Below, one piece after another: positions 6,774-8,046 of a DNA stretch of 8,046 nucleotides. This DNA is from Acidimicrobiaceae bacterium. GTDB taxonomy: Bacteria > Actinomycetota > Acidimicrobiia > Acidimicrobiales > MedAcidi-G1. The translations under genes were made by a program, and so were the position numbers. Position 1 is the stretch's first letter; each line of letters opens with the position of its first letter. The stretch is from positions 37,745 to 45,790 of the forward strand of contig PAXM01000024.1 of the NCBI GenBank assembly GCA_002714485.1, given 5' to 3'. Under the pieces are notes generated by a model, which saw only the letters and a list, made by a program, of their open reading frames with translations, was not told the DNA's origin and made no database searches.

Positions 6774-7786
6774 CAATCCGTCTCACCTTCCACCGTGGCA
6801 CCAGCCTGGCCAGGTCCATCCGGAAGCTGATTCCCCAGATTCCTCAGGTGTTCCTCGATCAGGCGCACGCCCCTGTCTACGTCCTCGAACAGAAAGAAAT
6901 GGCCTCCGTCAACAACCTCGATGTCGACGCCGAGGACCTCGGCCTGGCCGCGGAACCACTCTCGGTCCAGATCGGTGGTGGATCCGACCAGCACTGCGGC
7001 CGGCACCCGACCATCGGCCGCCACCCGACGCAGCGCCTCGAAGGATTCCGCCGGCCCGTGCCGTTCAGTCGAGCCGAAGATCTGGGCTTCGGTCTCCGGT
7101 CGACACGAAAGCTCGACCCGTCCATCGGGTCGGTCGCGAAAGCCCCACCGGACGTACCCGGCCAGGGTGTCGGGATGGAGTTCGTCCAGTGGCGGCCTTG
7201 ACCCGTAGGAGGCCCGAACGGCGGCCCGGTCGTCCCACACGTCCCGCCGACGTCGGGCCCCGGCGGCCAGAGGGTGGACCGGCCCGTCAGGACCGTCCAC
7301 GAAGCCGAAGAGTTGGTCTTCGCGGACCCGGGCGTCGATGGCCACCGCCTCACAGAGCACCAGCGCCGTGACCCGATCGGGCGCCACAGCGGCCATCTCG
7401 CCGCCCACCGCCCCCCCGAACGAGGCTCCGACAACCGCGAACCGATCGATGCCGAGGTACTCCAACACTGCCAGAGCATCTGAGGCCATCACGTCGTTAC
7501 CCAACAGCATGGGGTCGACCACGTCGTCGCTGTCACCGTGGCCCCGGAGGTCGATTCCGATCACCCGATGTCCGCTGGCCAGCCTTCGAGCCAATGGGTC
7601 GTAGACCCCGGCACAGAACCCGTTGGGATGCAGCAGTACCAGGGCGTCGCCAAAGCCGCCCCAGTCCAACCATGCCGCTCCGACACCGTCGGATTCGATC
7701 CGACCACCCACCGGTTCACCTGAACAACCCATCAGGTCGTCGTACGATCGCGCCATCCGGTCACGGGCGGCAGTCTGACCGTCCAC
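6773..7786 (-). CDS. Alpha/beta hydrolase of unknown substrate
   Basis: Alpha/beta-hydrolase-fold protein of up to 337 residues. Counting from the GTG at 7786, LLHPNGFC (H53-G56) is the oxyanion region, DLRGHGDS at 79-86 is the typical loop, GASFGG at 120-125 holds nucleophile S122, the STTD stretch supplies the likely acid D272, and DGGHFFLFED holds H296, so the triad looks complete. A cap region of about 100 residues (roughly 150-250) separates the strands. The HPNG oxyanion form differs from the common HG and marks a subgroup, but I cannot name the substrate; esterase, lactonase or C-C hydrolase are all possible. The start is uncertain: GTG at 7786, ATG at 7756 and ATG at 7732 all lack a good ribosome binding site. 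The later starts would leave more room for divergent promoters. Its stop overlaps the start of the alkyl-sulfatase-like gene, so the two probably form one unit. Confidence 0.82.
   Translation of the reverse strand: MDGQTAARDRMARSYDDLMGCSGEPVGGRIESDGVGAAWLDWGGFGDALVLLHPNGFCAGVYDPLARRLASGHRVIGIDLRGHGDSDDVVDPMLLGNDVMASDALAVLEYLGIDRFAVVGASFGGAVGGEMAAVAPDRVTALVLCEAVAIDARVREDQLFGFVDGPDGPVHPLAAGARRRRDVWDDRAAVRASYGSRPPLDELHPDTLAGYVRWGFRDRPDGRVELSCRPETEAQIFGSTERHGPAESFEALRRVAADGRVPAAVLVGSTTDLDREWFRGQAEVLGVDIEVVDGGHFFLFEDVDRGVRLIEEHLRNLGNQLPDGPGQAGATVEGETD
6782..6789 (-). promoter_or_regulatory. Ribosome binding site of the alkyl-sulfatase-like gene
   Basis: On the minus strand AAGGTGAG lies 8 bases before the ATG at 6773, within the last codons of the alpha/beta hydrolase gene. 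It supports the ATG over the TTG start one codon upstream and suggests the second gene is translated in its own right as well as by coupling. Confidence 0.55.
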
Positions 7787-7804
7787 AGACGACCACGACG
7801 AGAC

Positions 7805-7811
7805 GAGGAGG
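7805..7811 (+). promoter_or_regulatory. Ribosome binding site of the cyclotransferase lipoprotein gene
   Basis: GAGGAGG lies 8 bases before the ATG at 7820, a near-ideal Shine-Dalgarno match and the strongest in the window. It fixes the start of the right-edge gene. The flanking intergenic stretch (7787-7819) holds nothing else I can name. Confidence 0.75.
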
Positions 7812-7819
7812 CTGGATCC

Positions 7820-8046
7820 ATGTGCAGGCGAGCTAGTGGCGCTGCCTCCTTCCCACTCACTGCAGCCATGGCCCTACTGGTCATGGTGACCGGTTGTGGA
7901 TCTTCCGACCCCAACACGGGCGATGGCATCGCACCTTCTTCCGAAGAAGTCGCCGTACCGGCTGACCGGCTTACGCCCCGGGTCGTCGCCACCAGTCCCC
8001 ACGACCCGGATGCATTCACCCAGGGCCTCGAGTTGGTGGACGGCCG
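7820..8046 (+). CDS. Glutaminyl-peptide cyclotransferase-like lipoprotein, 3' partial
   Basis: Only the first 75 codons are present; the frame is open to the window end. Residues 1-26 are a lipoprotein signal peptide: MCRR at the start, a hydrophobic core at about 13-23 (LTAAMALLVMV) and a VTGC lipobox with C26 as the lipidated cysteine, followed by a polar, acidic linker to about residue 50. Then comes a stretch ending in PHDPDAFTQGLELVDG (60-75), which strongly resembles the first conserved block of the plant/bacterial glutaminyl cyclase family (beta-propeller type, Glu_cyclase_2), where PHD.xAFTQGL is a hallmark. These enzymes turn N-terminal glutamine of peptides or proteins into pyroglutamate. 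Here the enzyme would be anchored on the outer face of the membrane. Start by the GAGGAGG 8 bases upstream. The gene is divergent from the hydrolase pair. The assignment rests on one motif, and the catalytic part is outside the window. Confidence 0.8.
   Translation, partial: MCRRASGAASFPLTAAMALLVMVTGCGSSDPNTGDGIAPSSEEVAVPADRLTPRVVATSPHDPDAFTQGLELVDG

Noticed and set aside
6607..7371. Plus-strand open frame of 254 codons across the hydrolase pair
   Set aside because: Extremely rich in Arg and Pro, spans the junction of two well-supported minus-strand genes, and shows no recognisable domain or ribosome binding site.
7721..7748. Possible plus-strand promoter with TGAACA and TACGAT spaced 16 bases apart
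   Set aside because: The -10-like TACGAT fits the loose TANNNT pattern, but the -35 match is weak and both boxes fall in or near the hydrolase coding start. In such a short, GC-rich region a chance match is plausible.

Overview
The window is high-GC DNA packed with genes, with short overlapping start and stop signals and frequent GTG starts. Protein style and gene content point to a free-living, menaquinone-using actinobacterium. An Acidimicrobiia-like lineage is possible, but that is an impression and not something the sequence proves.

Left part, plus strand (1-5410): one continuous, translationally coupled operon. It begins with the 3' part of a MerR-like regulator. Four consecutive enzymes of the classical (o-succinylbenzoate) menaquinone pathway follow: MenF (isochorismate synthase), MenD (SEPHCHC synthase), MenH (SHCHC synthase) and MenC (o-succinylbenzoate synthase). 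Together they convert chorismate to o-succinylbenzoate. Each gene overlaps the next (10, 4, 4 and 4 bases). The genes for the later steps (menE, menB, the thioesterase, menA) are not here, and the run stops abruptly at a convergent gene.

Right part, minus strand (7786-5415): a two-gene unit. An alpha/beta hydrolase of unknown substrate is followed, with a one-base TGATG overlap and a good ribosome binding site, by an alkyl-sulfatase-like metallo-beta-lactamase-fold hydrolase. The latter has the family's dimerisation domain but no C-terminal SCP2-like domain, and one expected zinc-ligand histidine is asparagine.

Right edge, plus strand (7820 to end): the start of a lipoprotein whose first post-signal residues match the bacterial/plant-type (beta-propeller) glutaminyl-peptide cyclotransferase family. 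It is divergent from the hydrolase pair and cut by the window end.

I found no tRNA, rRNA, CRISPR array, insertion sequence or convincing terminator, and no gap of 300 bases without a gene. I do not see a clearly new multi-gene system. The points most worth a second look are the altered metal motif of the sulfatase-like enzyme, its coupling to the alpha/beta hydrolase, and the MerR-like protein welded to the front of the menaquinone operon.
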